A DNA stretch of 45,249 nt from WGAB01 sp964406105 (lineage in GTDB: Bacteria; Hydrothermota; Hydrothermia; WGAB01): the NCBI GenBank assembly GCA_964406105.1, contig CAYOQK010000019.1, positions 1 through 45,249 of the forward strand, given 5' to 3'. The notes beneath the pieces were generated by a model. That model worked only from the letters and a program-made list of their open reading frames with translations. It had not been told where the DNA came from and did not search any database. Positions within the stretch are counted from its first letter, which is position 1. Every line of letters starts with the position of its first letter. Of this stretch, positions 9,401 to 16,266 are shown piece by piece. Both the position numbers and the translations under genes were made by a program.

Positions 9401-9462
9401 AGGCCACCCAACTCCAACCCCCCTATACCCTGGTCCCCGTGTCCTGGAAGGGAGCACCGTGA
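6403..9462 (+). CDS. Exported GH57 amylopullulanase-like enzyme with two CBM48-like modules
   Basis: A 1019-aa multidomain alpha-glucan hydrolase. After a short signal peptide come two tandem CBM48/early-set modules (about 20-105 and 112-200), each with the F-L-A-G-S/T-F-N-x-W signature. The GH57 barrel starts at V-W-H-Q-H-Q-P (H236, H238). E514 in W-P-G-E-G fits the catalytic nucleophile and D619 in L-D-G-E-N the acid/base of the family. A Gly-rich linker near 770-790 leads to a C-terminal beta module of the glucodextranase/pullulanase kind (L-D-L-R-D-P onward, about 800-1010). The expected substrate is starch, pullulan or glycogen outside the cytoplasm. It lies between a peptidase and G1PDH with gaps of 3 and 1 nt. 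Confidence 0.88.
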   Translation: MNPVLLSLWILSGAVSQHGDTLVFTLQRPAQQVFLAGSFNQWNPTANPMQRAKDDEWVLKLVLPPGRYEYKFVADGTWLEDPENPNKAPDGFGGYNSVVLVAPPDFQNLEVQNDSVVFRFHAPEAQQVYLAGTFNNWAPTGIPMKKRNGYWEVKLYLTPGTYQYKFVINGTDWKEDPLNPARVDDGYGGFNSVFVLTEQGEIRMEAPGQGPSGQTTPIVDDLAPVGQPLYLALVWHQHQPRYFKDPETGEYQAPWVRLHGIKDYYDMTALLERYPKIHFTVNLTPVLLLQLQDLIDRYDQGLSPDVYVRLTLKPADQLTDQDKAFLLENFFSANWDHMIDIWPRYRELRLKRVTRPDGSIDVAASIPRFTEQDWRDLQMWFNLAWFDPDFQESTVVLVTGDTVSVRPWIQKGRNFTEADKQAVVALQFKILKAIVPLHRKLQEEGRLEVITTPFFHPILPLIYDTDLARQAMPSAPLPRHRFHYPEDARWHLDRAFAFYQETFGRPPQGLWPGEGAVADSIVDLVRQSGFRWMASDKNVLARSLGGFLDRAHTYQAYRVVGQRDTLYMVFRDTDLSDRIGFRYQKMDPVAAANDFLQALYEIHRQFPSGPPRLVTVILDGENAWEWYPHDAKEFFHALYDQLQRAPWLRCVRVSEFLEQHPPQALLQDLWAGSWINADFSTWIGEPEENRAWDYLARVRADLDAWALPPELWDAVFLEMAAAEGSDWFWWFGKDQEMPGGDRPFDLMFRNTLKTVYRLAGKPVPAFLDTPIVGGVYASGGGVMAPGGGVPALDTTKATKELDLRDPIGDEHGPGYYQLPTNPVFEPGLFDLQRFQVYRDGKAVVFVLTFGKITNPWGAPLGFSHQLVNLFIGTPLAKGGRYDAKSPALSSLKFSRPWQVRLKVAGWPDYGLSLFDERGQEHRNAFQAWAEGRRLYVRIAAHLLPPGPDRYLYVLVSSQDGYAEDHVRPLEPQAGEWVLGGKRHPQDPPVLDLLAPEGTSQATQLQPPYTLVPVSWKGAP

Positions 9463-9463
9463 A

Positions 9464-10519
9464 ATGACCTTTTCGCGGGTGATGGCCCTACCCGCCTTCG
9501 TGGAGATTGGTCGGGGGCTCTTTCCCCGCCTCCTGGAGCTCTTGGAAGACCACGGGCTCCATCACGAGCGCATCGTGGTCACGAGCGGACCCACCTCCAC
9601 GGCCCCCCTGGGTGAAGACCTGCATCATCGGATCCAACGTTCGGCTCGCACATCCCTGTACTTGAAAATCCAGAACAGCACCCTGTCCGAAGTGGAACGG
9701 CTGCGCGAGGCCCTGCGGGAGATCCGCGCCACCTTGGCCATCGCCGTGGGCGGGGGAAAGGTGCTGGATGTCACCAAGTACGCCTCGTACCGGGAAAACG
9801 TCCTGATGGTGGCCGTGCCCACCACCCCCTCCAACGATGGCATCGCCTCCCCGGTGGCAGTGCTGGAATGGGAGGGCACCACCCACTCCATGGGCACCCA
9901 AATGCCCACCGGGGTGGTACTGGACCTGGATCTCCTGGAGAGGGCCCCCCTCAGGAACGTGCGTGCCGGCATCGGCGATGTGGTGGCCAACTTGCTGGCC
10001 GTGGACGACTGGCGTCTGGCAGCCGAACAGGGGAAAGACCGCTTTGATGCGATCTCCGCTATGATGGCCGCCACCGGAGCGGAGCACCTGCTGCTGCACG
10101 ATCCTTCAAACCCCCGGGCTCCCCAGTTCCTGGAACGTCTGCTGCACGCCCTGGTGCTTAGCGGCATCGCCATGGGCCTCTCGGGCTCTTCGCGGCCGTG
10201 CTCTGGTGCCGAGCACGAGATCAGCCACGCCATAGACCGCTTGTTTCCAGGCTTGGCCCTCCACGGAGAACAGGTGGCCCTGGGCACTGTGTTCTCGGCC
10301 TACCTTCGCCATCACCCCTTGGCCCCAACGATCCGGGACTTCCTGGAACGAGCCGGTCTTCCGACCCGTTTAGAGCACCTGCACCTCACCGAAGATCAGT
10401 TCCTGGAGGTCGTGGCCTTGGCTCCGGAAACCCGCCCTGCTCGCTACACCCTTTTGGAACACCTGAACCCCTCTCCCCAAGAGATTCGCGCCGTGCTGCA
10501 ACGGGCCGGCATGGTATAA
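9464..10519 (+). CDS. egsA: sn-Glycerol-1-phosphate dehydrogenase
   Basis: A 351-aa iron-alcohol-dehydrogenase-fold enzyme that reduces dihydroxyacetone phosphate to sn-glycerol-1-phosphate, the backbone of archaeal ether lipids. I chose the ATG at 9464, 1 nt after the GH57 stop, because it gives the family length; the frame is open upstream but antisense-like there. Diagnostic motifs are G-G-G-K-V-L-D (about 96-102), P-T-T-P-S-N-D-G-I-A-S-P (about 120-131), D172 in G-I-G-D-V, H251 in G-A-E-H-E-I-S-H and H267 in L-H-G-E-Q, the last three matching the metal ligands. Bacterial AraM enzymes belong to the same family. It should be translationally coupled to the GH57 gene. No GGGP synthase or other ether-lipid gene is in the window. 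Confidence 0.88.
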   Translation: MTFSRVMALPAFVEIGRGLFPRLLELLEDHGLHHERIVVTSGPTSTAPLGEDLHHRIQRSARTSLYLKIQNSTLSEVERLREALREIRATLAIAVGGGKVLDVTKYASYRENVLMVAVPTTPSNDGIASPVAVLEWEGTTHSMGTQMPTGVVLDLDLLERAPLRNVRAGIGDVVANLLAVDDWRLAAEQGKDRFDAISAMMAATGAEHLLLHDPSNPRAPQFLERLLHALVLSGIAMGLSGSSRPCSGAEHEISHAIDRLFPGLALHGEQVALGTVFSAYLRHHPLAPTIRDFLERAGLPTRLEHLHLTEDQFLEVVALAPETRPARYTLLEHLNPSPQEIRAVLQRAGMV

Positions 10520-10531
10520 CCCACCTGGGAC

Positions 10532-10563
10532 AACCCCTGTAGGGGAATGGCATCACGGGGTTT
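10532..10563 (+). terminator. Possible weak terminator after G1PDH
   Basis: AACCCC at 10532-10537 can pair with GGGGTT at 10557-10562, and a competing small hairpin CCCC-TGTA-GGGG lies at 10534-10545. Only three T residues follow. It may end the peptidase/GH57/G1PDH operon, but the call is weak. Confidence 0.25.
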
Positions 10564-10578
10564 CTGCCGCAGTTCGGT

Positions 10579-10607
10579 TTGCAATGCAAACCGACGAGGT
10601 ATACAAT
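10579..10607 (+). promoter_or_regulatory. Sigma-70 promoter of the T9SS-type secreted protein
   Basis: TTGCAA at 10579-10584 and TACAAT at 10602-10607 are spaced by 17 nt. The -35 lies inside the odd palindrome TTTGCA-A-TGCAAA (10578-10590), a possible operator. AAGGAGG at 10638-10644 precedes the ATG. Confidence 0.7.
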
Positions 10608-10648
10608 AGGTTTAGCCGCTGGAACCCGCAAAAATCCAAGGAGGTGGG

Positions 10649-12208
10649 ATGATGCGTTCTTCCGTGTGGAGCTTATCCCTGGGATTTCTCTTGGGCATCG
10701 GCACGGCCTTTGCCTTCCATGACCTTACCCTGAACGGTTTGCCCGCCGCCACAGTGGTCCGGGGTGATCCCGTGGTCATGGCGGGCTTCTTTAGCGCACC
10801 AGGCGAAACCGCCACCGTCCGCACCTACTACGACCTTAACAACAACGGTTCCCTGGATGCCTCGGACCCCCTGGTGGACCTGGGCTTCGTCTGGGACGGA
10901 TCCTGGCAGGACCTGGACGAAACGGCCAACGGCACCCTCCAGGATACCCTGGAAACCTACACCATTCCCCCAGGCACCTACTTCATCCGCGTCACCGATG
11001 CGGGCGGTGCAGACCAAGCCACCCTGGTGGTGCTGGACCTCCAAGAGGGGATCCAGGTGGCAGGCACCGTGGCCCTCCCACCCACCACCCCTGGCCTCTT
11101 GGTGTTCTTCCTCCCTGCGGACTCCCTGCAGAACCTTCCCCCCTTCAACGCCTTTACCAACCAACTGGGCCTGTTCTCCCTACGGCTCCCCAACGAGTAC
11201 GAGGGTACCCGGTGGATCCCCGTTGTGTTTGACCTCTTGGTACAGGCCCCCTCTTACGTGTCTCCGCTCTCCTTTGAAGATACCGTGGTGATCACCGCTC
11301 CCCTCACCACCGTGAACCTTTCCATGACCCCCTCCGATGGCACCCAAATCACAGGCACCTTGCAAGACGATGCCTCAAACCCCCTGCCCGTGGATTCCAT
11401 CCAGGTCTTCGCCGCCGGCATGTACACCAACCTGGTGGACACCTCCATGGTTTTGGCCTTCGCCCGCTGCTACGACGGGGCCTTCACCCTGCAGGTCATG
11501 GGGCCCATCGCCTTTTACCAGGTGGCGCCCCACTCCTGGGAACCCTTTGTGCCCAGGTTCCTGGCTCCTGGCCCTCAATTGGCTATGATCACCGGCACCG
11601 GCCAAGCCGAGGTGACCCTCACCGCCTACCGAACCAACGCCACCATCACCGGCCATGTGTACTTCTATGACGACCAACCGGCGGATCAACGGGTCCTGCG
11701 GGGTGAAGGGTACCAGTTGGGTTCCCCCTTCGTGGCGGGCCAAACCTATACCGGCACCTATAGCGACGGCCACTATGAGATGTGGGTGAGCAGCGAACTG
11801 GGTGAGTATCGGGTGTACGTGGATCCTGCGACGGTGCCCGACAGCTTTTACGTACAAGAGGGAACCCAAGTGGTGGGCCCCGGCGCCACCAACGTGGACT
11901 TCCACCTGCACCCCGTGGCTGTGGAAGAGAACCTGGAACCTCAACCCAGCCTGGTGGTGCACTGGACCCAGGGCGTGGTCCGCCACCGTTTGAACTTCAC
12001 CGTGGTCGTGCCCCAGGCTCAAACCCTCCGGTTTGAGGTGTACGACCTCACGGGCCGCCTCCGGGCAGTGCTGGGCGAGCAAAGGGTAACATCTGGCGAA
12101 CACACCCTCCACCTGAGCCTGCCCTCCTCCCTCACGAGCGGTACCTACTTCCTGCTGATCCGCAATGCGCACCGCACCCTGGGCACCTACCGATTTGTGA
12201 AACTCTAA
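10649..12208 (+). CDS. Secreted beta-domain protein with T9SS-type sorting tail
   Basis: A 519-aa protein of unknown function. A signal peptide (about 1-22, ending in A-F-A-F) is followed by repeated beta-sandwich-like segments: an N-terminal part with D-L-N-N-N-G-S-L-D-A-S-D (an Asp/Asn-rich loop that could bind calcium, about 53-64), and later stretches resembling carboxypeptidase-regulatory or Ig-like repeats (about 130-400). The last 80 residues carry the L-R-F-E-V-Y-D-L-T-G-R and S-G-T-Y-F-L-L patterns of type IX secretion C-terminal domains, so it is probably exported to the surface. AAGGAGG sits 4 nt before the first of two adjacent ATG codons (10649, 10652). It has its own promoter. 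Confidence 0.7.
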   Translation: MMRSSVWSLSLGFLLGIGTAFAFHDLTLNGLPAATVVRGDPVVMAGFFSAPGETATVRTYYDLNNNGSLDASDPLVDLGFVWDGSWQDLDETANGTLQDTLETYTIPPGTYFIRVTDAGGADQATLVVLDLQEGIQVAGTVALPPTTPGLLVFFLPADSLQNLPPFNAFTNQLGLFSLRLPNEYEGTRWIPVVFDLLVQAPSYVSPLSFEDTVVITAPLTTVNLSMTPSDGTQITGTLQDDASNPLPVDSIQVFAAGMYTNLVDTSMVLAFARCYDGAFTLQVMGPIAFYQVAPHSWEPFVPRFLAPGPQLAMITGTGQAEVTLTAYRTNATITGHVYFYDDQPADQRVLRGEGYQLGSPFVAGQTYTGTYSDGHYEMWVSSELGEYRVYVDPATVPDSFYVQEGTQVVGPGATNVDFHLHPVAVEENLEPQPSLVVHWTQGVVRHRLNFTVVVPQAQTLRFEVYDLTGRLRAVLGEQRVTSGEHTLHLSLPSSLTSGTYFLLIRNAHRTLGTYRFVKL

Positions 12209-12262
12209 GGGTTTGAGCGCCCAAGGGCCCTCCCAAACCCGCCTACCTGTACCTTTAACACC

Positions 12263-12898
12263 ATGCGATGGCGCTTCCTCCTGGGAGGGTCTTTGGCGGT
12301 GCTCCTGTTCGCACCCTTAACCTGCGTGCCGCGGCCCAGCCGCCCCAGTGGTCCGTTGGTGGTGGGTCCTCAGGCCCACCATGCATACCGTCAACACGCC
12401 CGTCATTGGCGGTTTCCCCACAGGGTTCAGGCCCAGGGCACCTTCGTGGCCCACACCCGTGCGTGGGACGAATTCAGTGGCAAGATCCGGTTCAGCCTCA
12501 CAGACACCGCTTTAGCGGTCATCTTAGAGGGTCCGTTGGGTTTGCCCTTGGGGCACCAGGTGATCCCCCTGATCCGTGGGTCCCCGGCCCTGCCCGAAAC
12601 CCTGCCCTGGGGGATCCTTTGGCATTGGGTCCGGGATCCCTTGCGGTATCCGGCTGATACCCTGTGGCATGGCGCCCACGGCCCGGAGTGGGCGCTGCGC
12701 ACCCCCGCAGGTTCCCTGCATCTGTTGGCATTAGACACCCGGCGGTTACGCCTGTATATTTCCCTTCGGCGAGAATACCGGCTGATGCTGGACGATTTCC
12801 GGCCAGTTCATTCTTTCCTTTGGCCGTTTCATGTACGGTACCAGGGGCCTGAGGGCGCCCTGGAGATCACCTGGACCCGGGTGAAGATTCCGGAATAA
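12263..12898 (+). CDS. Small outer-membrane lipoprotein, LolA/LolB-like?
   Basis: A 211-aa protein whose signal peptide ends in L-F-A-P-L-T-C, a lipobox-like sequence with Cys21. The mature part has alternating beta strands (for example around 50-80 with G-T-F-V-A-H and K-I-R-F-S-L) that recall LolA/LolB-type lipid-binding folds or DUF4292 lipoproteins; this is shape only, not a family match. No Shine-Dalgarno is visible; a poor -10 candidate (TACCTT, 12250-12255) lies 7 nt before the ATG, so initiation may be leaderless. It is followed after 12 nt by the four-gene membrane module and may be its lipoprotein partner. Confidence 0.55.
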   Translation: MRWRFLLGGSLAVLLFAPLTCVPRPSRPSGPLVVGPQAHHAYRQHARHWRFPHRVQAQGTFVAHTRAWDEFSGKIRFSLTDTALAVILEGPLGLPLGHQVIPLIRGSPALPETLPWGILWHWVRDPLRYPADTLWHGAHGPEWALRTPAGSLHLLALDTRRLRLYISLRREYRLMLDDFRPVHSFLWPFHVRYQGPEGALEITWTRVKIPE

Positions 12899-12910
12899 AA
12901 GGAGGTTTTT

Positions 12911-14080
12911 ATGGGCTGGGTTTCCGCTTCCCTTCTATGGTTGCTGATGGCCCTCCCGCCCGACAGCCTGCCCCCAGCCGACTCTCTGGCCCCTCCGTCG
13001 CCCCCACGGGTGATCCAAGCTGAGCGGTTCCACCTGCAGGACACTCCCAACGATGCGGGCAATTCCGTAACCCTGCGGTGGACCTATCCTGAGGGGCTTC
13101 AGGACTCGGTACGGGCGGTGATCGTGCTGCGGGCGGCCTCGCCCGACGCCCCCATGCAAGAGGTGAAGTTCATCCCGGGCGCCCCCACGGTGTACAAGGA
13201 CATGGGGCTGCCCAGCCACACCCCTTTCTACTACCGCGTGCTCTTCCTCACCTACAGCGGCGACACCCTTCAAAGCGAGATCCTGGGCCCGGTGGAAGCG
13301 TTTCCCCAGTGGTTCCACACCGGCCGGATCCCCATCCTCCTCGGCGTGGTGCTCTACGTAGGGCTCCTGCTGTGGTTCATCGTGCAGGCCCGCGGCGGCC
13401 GTGAGCTGTTCCTCCGCAAGATCCCGGGCCTGGAGGCCGTGGACGAGGCCATCGGCCGAGCCACGGAGATGGGGCGGCCCATCCTGTACGTACCGGGCCT
13501 GTCCACCATTGATGACATTGCCACCATCGCCTCCCTGAACATCCTGTCACACGTCACCCGTAAAGCCGCGGAATACGAAACCCCCATCATCGTGCCCAAC
13601 CGAAACCCAGTGGTGTACACGGTGGCCCGGGAGATCGTCAAAGAGGCCTACACCTCCGTGGGCCGGCCTGATCTGTTTGACCCCGACCAGGTATTCTACG
13701 TGACCGACAGCCAATTCGGGTACGCCGCCGCGGTCTCGGGCATCATGATGCGTGACAAACCTGCCACCAACTTCCTGATCGGGATGTTCTGGGCCGAATC
13801 CCTGATTTTGGCGGAAACCGGTGCTGCCACAGGTGCCATCCAGATCGCTGGCACGGACGCCATCACCCAGTTGCCCTTCTTCATCGTGGCCTGCGACTAC
13901 ACTCTGATCGGCGAGGAGCTGTATGCGGCCTCGGCATACCTCTCCAAGGAACCCCTGCTCATGGCCACCCTCAAAGGCCAGGACTGGATGAAGTTCATCC
14001 TCGGCTCCGCTCTTGTGCTCGGCTCGGCCTTGGGGCTCTTTGGCCTTACCTGGTTCCACCGCTTTTTCGCTGGAGGTTAA
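12911..14080 (+). CDS. Membrane protein with Fn3-like exterior and DUF6754-like domain (module gene 1)
   Basis: A 389-aa protein. Residues 1-17 are a signal peptide or membrane anchor, followed by a Pro/Ser-rich linker and a fibronectin-III-like domain (about 32-128) that should lie outside the cytoplasmic membrane. A membrane helix (140-159) leads to a conserved globular region (about 165-355) rich in small residues, including I-L-Y-V-P-G-L-S-T-I-D-D, then a final helix (361-380). The globular part resembles DUF6754, a domain of unknown function; the name is from memory. AAAGGAGG precedes the ATG. It heads four genes with 3-nt gaps and most likely is a subunit of one membrane complex. No catalytic motif is recognised. 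Confidence 0.65.
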   Translation: MGWVSASLLWLLMALPPDSLPPADSLAPPSPPRVIQAERFHLQDTPNDAGNSVTLRWTYPEGLQDSVRAVIVLRAASPDAPMQEVKFIPGAPTVYKDMGLPSHTPFYYRVLFLTYSGDTLQSEILGPVEAFPQWFHTGRIPILLGVVLYVGLLLWFIVQARGGRELFLRKIPGLEAVDEAIGRATEMGRPILYVPGLSTIDDIATIASLNILSHVTRKAAEYETPIIVPNRNPVVYTVAREIVKEAYTSVGRPDLFDPDQVFYVTDSQFGYAAAVSGIMMRDKPATNFLIGMFWAESLILAETGAATGAIQIAGTDAITQLPFFIVACDYTLIGEELYAASAYLSKEPLLMATLKGQDWMKFILGSALVLGSALGLFGLTWFHRFFAGG

Positions 14081-14083
14081 ACC

Positions 14084-14701
14084 ATGGCAGCACGTACCAT
14101 TCCCCTGGCCATCGTTTTCTTCTTCGGGGTGCTCATGAGCATCCAGTTCTACATCCCCCACCCCGTGTCCCAGCGCCTCTATGAAATGGTGCTGGATTGG
14201 ATGAACGGGGTTTCGGCCGCCGCCATCATCCTGGCGGTGGGCAGTTTGGTGAAACACCACTGGCGAAAGATCAGCCGCCGGGAAAACGTGGTGTACTCCG
14301 GGGTCACGTTGGTCTCCTTCTTCGGAATGGCGTTTCTGGGCCTCTTCGTGAGCATCGCCGAAGATTCCCTGTTCCAAACCCTGTTTGCCAACGTCCAGGT
14401 GCCCCTGCAGGCCACCATGTTCTCCCTGCTGGCCTTCTATATGGCTTCCGCTGCTTACCGGGCGTTCCGTGCTCGCAACTTGGAAGCCACCCTGTTGCTC
14501 CTGGCGGCCTTCGTGCTCATGATCGGCATCATCCCCATCGGTTACCTGATCCACCCCAAGTTCGCCGACTTCGCCCAATGGGTGTTGAACGTGCCCAACA
14601 TGGCAGCGAAGCGTGGCATCATGATCGGTGTGGGCTTAGGCATGATCGCCACCTCCGTGAAGATCATTCTGGGCATTGAACGCAACTGGCTGGGAGGCTG
14701 A
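14084..14701 (+). CDS. Six-helix membrane protein (module gene 2)
   Basis: A 205-aa polytopic protein with about six hydrophobic helices (6-23, 42-57, 70-91, 107-127, 134-155, 176-196) and short basic loops (K-H-H-W-R-K-I-S-R-R near 57-66; R-A-F-R-A-R near 126-131). A conserved-looking P-H-P-V-S-Q-R-L-Y-E segment follows helix 1, and the next gene product has a similar P-P-V-Q-R-L-Y-D-Y segment after its first helix, hinting at a shared partner contact. GGAGG overlaps the end of the preceding gene. I do not recognise a family; it is inferred to be an integral subunit of the module. Confidence 0.6.
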   Translation: MAARTIPLAIVFFFGVLMSIQFYIPHPVSQRLYEMVLDWMNGVSAAAIILAVGSLVKHHWRKISRRENVVYSGVTLVSFFGMAFLGLFVSIAEDSLFQTLFANVQVPLQATMFSLLAFYMASAAYRAFRARNLEATLLLLAAFVLMIGIIPIGYLIHPKFADFAQWVLNVPNMAAKRGIMIGVGLGMIATSVKIILGIERNWLGG

Positions 14702-14704
14702 GCC

Positions 14705-15568
14705 ATGAATCAACTGCTCTACAAACTCACCCACTTGAACCGCCAAACCATTTACGGCATTTTGGCCTTGGGGATCATCTTGCCCCTGTTGTTCCCCTTG
14801 AGGTTGCCGGAGCACGTGAGCCCACCGGTGCAACGGCTTTACGACTACATTGAAAGCCTGCCCGAAGGCTCGGCCATTCTGCTGTCCGTGGACTTCGGGC
14901 CCGACGTGCTGCCCGAAACCTACCCCATGTTCCTGGCCGTGTTGCGGCATGCCATGTTCCGCAACATCAAGGTCATCGGCATCTGTTTGAATCCCGCGGG
15001 CATCGGCCTTGGCCTGGAGGGAATCCAAAAGGTGGCCAAGGAACTGCACAAGGAGTACGGCAAGGACTACGTGTACCTGGGATTCAAGCCTAACCTGGGG
15101 GCCACCATGCTGGGCCTGGGCGAAGACGTGCACAAGGTGTTTCCCACCGACTACTACGGCACCCCCATTGACTCCCTGCCCATGTTCAAAAACATCCGCA
15201 ACTACAACGACATTGCCCTGGTGGTGTCCTTCTCCGGTGCGAGCCATCCCGCCCTGTGGGTGGGCTATGCCAACGCCCGTTACGGTCAGCAAATCGCTGC
15301 AGGGGTCACCGGCGTGATGGCCGCCGACTACTACCCCTATCTGCAGACGGGCCAGTTCGTGGGCATGCTCGCCGGCATGAAGGGCGCCGCCGAGTACGAG
15401 TACCTCGTGGAGAAACTCCTGCACCAGGCAGGTCTGAACACCCCACCCCCCTTCGCCATCCGCGGGATGGACGCCATCTCCGTGGCGCATGTGCTGATCA
15501 TGCTCTTCGTCATCATCGGAAACATCGGCTACTTCGTAGAACGGAAACGCCGGGAGAGCGGGAGGTAA
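14705..15568 (+). CDS. Membrane-anchored alpha/beta domain protein (module gene 3)
   Basis: A 287-aa protein with one helix near the N-terminus (about 18-36) and one near the C-terminus (about 258-277), enclosing a soluble domain of about 215 residues. That domain alternates strands and helices in a Rossmann-like way (A-I-L-L-S-V-D-F-G, I-K-V-I-G-I-C-L, K-D-Y-V-Y-L-G-F, I-A-L-V-V-S-F-S-G) and has an A-G-I-G-L-G-L-E-G segment that could be a nucleotide or phosphate loop, though it is not a classical Walker motif. The short C-terminal tail is strongly basic (R-K-R-R-E-S-G-R). Function unknown; part of the four-gene module (GGGAGG ribosome binding site, 3-nt gap). Confidence 0.6.
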   Translation: MNQLLYKLTHLNRQTIYGILALGIILPLLFPLRLPEHVSPPVQRLYDYIESLPEGSAILLSVDFGPDVLPETYPMFLAVLRHAMFRNIKVIGICLNPAGIGLGLEGIQKVAKELHKEYGKDYVYLGFKPNLGATMLGLGEDVHKVFPTDYYGTPIDSLPMFKNIRNYNDIALVVSFSGASHPALWVGYANARYGQQIAAGVTGVMAADYYPYLQTGQFVGMLAGMKGAAEYEYLVEKLLHQAGLNTPPPFAIRGMDAISVAHVLIMLFVIIGNIGYFVERKRRESGR

Positions 15569-15571
15569 GCC

Positions 15572-16204
15572 ATGCATCTGTCCACAGATCCTTGGGTTTG
15601 GGTAGCAGCCATCCTGTCGCTCTTTATCTTCTCGTTCCTGTACAAAGACAATCCGCTGTACAAGTTCGCTGAGCACCTTTTGGTGGGCATCTCTGCAGGG
15701 TACTACCTGGCCCTGTACTGGCACAACGGGATGTACCCCAACATCATCGCCCACGTGAAGGCGGGCAACCTGTGGTACCTGTTCCCCCTGTTCCTGGGGC
15801 TTTTGTACTTCGCCATCTTCGTGCCCAAGTTCGCCTATTTGATCCGGTGGCCCATCGCCTTTCTGTTGGGGGCCGGTTCCGGGATTGCCATCCCCGCCAC
15901 CTTCCAGGCCAGCATCTACAAGCAACTGGAGGGCACCCTGTTGAACCCCTTGGCCTCTTATCCCTCTCCCCTGGCTCTTTTCAACGCCTTGCTCATCTTC
16001 CTCGGCGTACTGCTCGTGCTCTCATACTTCTTCTTCTCGCGGGAGCACAAGGGGGTACTGGGGGTCACCAGCCGCGTGGGCATTTGGATCCTGATGATCG
16101 GGTTCGGTGCGTCCTTCGGCTACACGGTGATGGCTCGTGTCTCGCTCCTCATTGGTCGGTTGCACTTCCTGTTGGGCACCTGGCTGGGGCTGTTGCGGTT
16201 CTGA
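15572..16204 (+). CDS. Six-helix membrane protein (module gene 4)
   Basis: A 210-aa polytopic protein with about six hydrophobic segments (8-24, 32-50, 66-85, 90-110, 134-154, 168-190). The N-terminal region has Y-K-F-A-E-H-L-L-V-G-I-S-A-G-Y between the first helices, with a potentially buried Glu-His pair. Hydropathy and length mirror module gene 2, but I see no clear sequence similarity, so these may be two non-identical channel or scaffold subunits. GGGAGG lies at the end of the preceding gene (3-nt gap). It is the last gene of the module; a new promoter follows for the flavoprotein. No function can be assigned. Confidence 0.6.
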   Translation: MHLSTDPWVWVAAILSLFIFSFLYKDNPLYKFAEHLLVGISAGYYLALYWHNGMYPNIIAHVKAGNLWYLFPLFLGLLYFAIFVPKFAYLIRWPIAFLLGAGSGIAIPATFQASIYKQLEGTLLNPLASYPSPLALFNALLIFLGVLLVLSYFFFSREHKGVLGVTSRVGIWILMIGFGASFGYTVMARVSLLIGRLHFLLGTWLGLLRF

Positions 16205-16229
16205 GAAATCGGATAAAATCGGATATACT
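16201..16229 (+). promoter_or_regulatory. Promoter with tandem 10-bp operator-like repeat before the flavoprotein
   Basis: CTGAGA (16201-16206) and TATACT (16224-16229) are spaced by 17 nt. The spacer holds two back-to-back perfect copies of AAATCGGATA (16206-16215 and 16216-16225). The 10-bp period, one helical turn, suggests two regulator molecules on one DNA face, covering the promoter. The regulator is unknown. Confidence 0.55.
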
Positions 16230-16266
16230 TTAGGCCTTTCAAACCGAACCAAAGGAGGTGACGGCG

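Noticed and set aside
9143..9463. Longer start for G1PDH inside GH57
   Set aside because: It adds 107 residues out of frame with GH57 and unrelated to the family; the ATG at 9464 gives the usual length.
12209..12240. GGGTTTG...CAAACCC repeat after the T9SS-type protein
   Set aside because: The arms are distant and no T-run follows, so it is not a convincing intrinsic terminator.
13547..15925. Long minus-strand frames under the membrane module
   Set aside because: His/Gln/Gly-rich translations typical of reverse complements of hydrophobic genes; no start signals.
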